Assembly (NCBI RefSeq): GCF_002019635.1
Contig: NZ_KV917371.1
Location: 1,904,001 to 1,968,000, forward strand
DNA from: Metabacillus halosaccharovorans
Lineage (GTDB): Bacteria; Bacillota; Bacilli; Bacillales; Bacillaceae
Length of the DNA stretch: 64,000 nt
Direction: 5' to 3'
Below the pieces are notes generated by a model. The model was not told the DNA's origin and ran no database searches. It saw only the letters and a program-made list of their open reading frames with translations. Both the position numbers and the translations under genes were made by a program. Within the stretch, counting starts at the first letter, position 1; every line of letters begins with the position of its first letter. This document shows positions 62,389 through 64,000 of this stretch, piece by piece.

Positions 62389-64000
62389 TCATAATGACAA
62401 CAATTTTGCACTATTTTCCTCAAAGTTTTCTTGATTTAAAGATTGAGTAACTGTTAATTTTCTATATAAACCTGGTTGTCGCATTAATTCGTCATGATTA
62501 CCTATTTGAACAATTCTACCTTCATCCAATACAACAATGACATCAGCATGTTGGATGGTCGATAATCGATGTGCAATAACTAAAGTTGTTTTTTTCTTCA
62601 TTATCCGGTCTAATGCTGTTTTTACGAGGTGTTCTGACTCACTATCCAATGCGGAGGTAGCCTCATCTAACAAAAGAATAGGAGCATCCTTTAATATTGC
62701 CCTGGCAATAGCGATTCTTTGTTTTTGACCACCTGAAAGTCGAACACCTCGTTCACCAATTTCTGTGTCATATTGGTCGGGTAAAGACATGATAAATTCA
62801 TGAATATTTGCATGGGTTGCTGCACTAATCATCTCTAATTCTGTTATATTAGGGCGCGCTAGTAATAAGTTATCTTTAATTGTACCTCCAAAAAGGAAAG
62901 TTTCTTGTGCTACTAGAGCAAACGTACTTCTTAATTCAGATAGTGTAAGTTGAGCAAGTGGTGTATCATCCATTAAAATTTGTCCTGATTGAGGTATATA
63001 AAATCCTTGTATAAGGTGAAATAATGTTGTTTTTCCGGCACCGCTAGGACCGACAAATGCGATTACCTTACCTGTTTGAATTGTAAGGTTTAAGGAATCA
63101 AAAATGATTGTTTCGGGTTCATAGGCAAATGAAACATTATGAAATTGGATCGATGTAAGTACTTTTACTGACTTTTTATATGTAGGAAGTTCATTATCCT
63201 TTAATGGGATATCTAGCACAGTTGATATTCTTTCAACGGCTGATGCCGAACTTTGAAAACTTCCCCAAATTCCAGCTAGCCCTGTTAATGGACTTATTAA
63301 ATGCTGCATGAGAGTAACAAAAGTTAACAACGAACCTACTGTGATTTGTCCATTAGAAACAAAAAAAGCACCTAAACAAAGGCTTATAATGTAAGAAAGT
63401 GAAGATATTAGTCCTCCAACAACATAAAAGGTACCACGCAGTTTTGCATTTTTCATTTCTAAGGCAAAAAAGGAGTGGTTTTGTTGATTAAACTTTCTTA
63501 TAAAAAATTGTTCAACGAGAAAAGTTCGTATGATTGAAAACCCTTGAAACGTGTCGTTCAATAGGCTATTCATATCACCAATCTTATTATAAATTTTCCT
63601 ACTATTGTTTCTAATAAGAATACCGAAGATACCACCTGTGACTACTGCAATGGGTATGATTAGAAGGCTAAGTACTGATAATTGCCAATTTATTTGGAGC
63701 ATATAAATAAAAACAGCTATAGAAATTAAAGGTAATTGAATAAGGTAAATAAGATTGCTGCCTATCACCCCATCAATGCAATTAATGTCATTTGTAAAAT
63801 GAGTCATTAGATCACCAGTACGAAATTTTGAGAGCTTATCTGGTGGTAATAACATAATTTGCTTTAGAACGTGTTCCTTTAAATCCCTTTTTATTTTACT
63901 AGTTACATAAGATTCTAAATATGTGTTAAAGAAGGTAACTAATTGCCCGATCGCTACTAGTAATATGACAATAAGAAGTAATGATTTAATTTTTTCAAAT
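62389..64000 (-). CDS. Second ABC exporter (5' end cut by the window edge)
   Basis: The frame stays open from 62389 to the right end of the window (537 residues visible), so the N-terminal ~40-60 residues lie outside. The visible part has most of the membrane domain and the complete ATPase domain with Walker A GPSGAGKTT, signature LSGGQKQRIAIARA, Walker B ILLLDEATSALD and switch His in IAHRLS. A fused exporter of peptides or lipids. It is directly upstream of the second nucleotidyltransferase gene, the reverse of the N-then-D order in the lasso cluster to the left. Confidence 0.9.
   Translation of the reverse strand, partial: FEKIKSLLLIVILLVAIGQLVTFFNTYLESYVTSKIKRDLKEHVLKQIMLLPPDKLSKFRTGDLMTHFTNDINCIDGVIGSNLIYLIQLPLISIAVFIYMLQINWQLSVLSLLIIPIAVVTGGIFGILIRNNSRKIYNKIGDMNSLLNDTFQGFSIIRTFLVEQFFIRKFNQQNHSFFALEMKNAKLRGTFYVVGGLISSLSYIISLCLGAFFVSNGQITVGSLLTFVTLMQHLISPLTGLAGIWGSFQSSASAVERISTVLDIPLKDNELPTYKKSVKVLTSIQFHNVSFAYEPETIIFDSLNLTIQTGKVIAFVGPSGAGKTTLFHLIQGFYIPQSGQILMDDTPLAQLTLSELRSTFALVAQETFLFGGTIKDNLLLARPNITELEMISAATHANIHEFIMSLPDQYDTEIGERGVRLSGGQKQRIAIARAILKDAPILLLDEATSALDSESEHLVKTALDRIMKKKTTLVIAHRLSTIQHADVIVVLDEGRIVQIGNHDELMRQPGLYRKLTVTQSLNQENFEENSAKLLSL

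Noticed and set aside
1-64000. CRISPR array or rRNA genes
   Set aside because: No regularly spaced direct repeats and no rRNA-like segments were seen.

Overview
The window is low-GC DNA from a spore-forming, transformable member of the Bacillaceae close to Bacillus. The evidence is the yqg gene order (gluP, yqgQ, glcK, yqgS, yqgT, yqgU, yqgV, yqgW, yqgX, yqgY, mgsR), a complete comG operon, a SpoVAF-type germination protein, and a SinR/SinI pair beside an eps exopolysaccharide operon. The right end is cut inside an ABC exporter gene.

Layout. 1-16.5 kb: housekeeping and envelope genes of the yqg block, interrupted by an accessory patch at about 4.07-6.3 kb. That patch holds a decayed IS110-family transposase gene and is bounded by two 50-bp inverted repeat arms. 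A tRNA-Gln(UUG) gene ends this block. 16.6-21.9 kb: comGA-comGG behind two perfect ComK AT-boxes, then a shikimate kinase gene, yqzE and yqzG. 22.0-22.6 kb: sinR and sinI on the minus strand, in the order sinR then sinI, opposite to B. subtilis. 23-46 kb: an eps-type operon. It has a conserved core (epsA, epsB, a candidate EAR antitermination RNA, epsC, a UTP-glucose pyrophosphorylase gene, epsD, epsF, epsG, epsL, epsM, epsN) and a variable tail of glycosyltransferases, a pyruvyl transferase, a GH88/105-like hydrolase, an acetyltransferase and a flippase. The tail ends in decayed gene fragments. 46.4-51.3 kb: a very large beta-helix (pectate-lyase-like) protein on the minus strand, and galE. 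51.7-61.2 kb: a paeninodin-type lasso peptide cluster with cyclase, 52-aa precursor, HPr-kinase-like tailoring kinase, RRE protein, leader peptidase, nucleotidyltransferase and exporter, followed by a methyltransferase, a phosphoesterase and two small proteins. 61.3-64 kb: a second nucleotidyltransferase gene and a second ABC exporter gene on the minus strand, probably the end of another peptide cluster lying beyond the window.

How it works together. A 16-bp near-palindrome of the form GTTC-N8-GAA(T/A/C), matching the SinR half-site GTTCTYT, occurs at least eleven times in non-coding DNA here. It lies in the sinR/epsA divergent region (three copies, one exactly filling the spacer of the eps promoter), between epsB and the EAR element, upstream of galE (two), upstream of the lasso cyclase gene (three) and upstream of a small zinc-ribbon gene (two). 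This suggests that one SinR/SinI-type switch controls exopolysaccharide, UDP-galactose supply and a phosphorylated lasso peptide together. I regard this as the most interesting signal in the window. The eps operon sits at the place where B. subtilis carries tapA-sipW-tasA.
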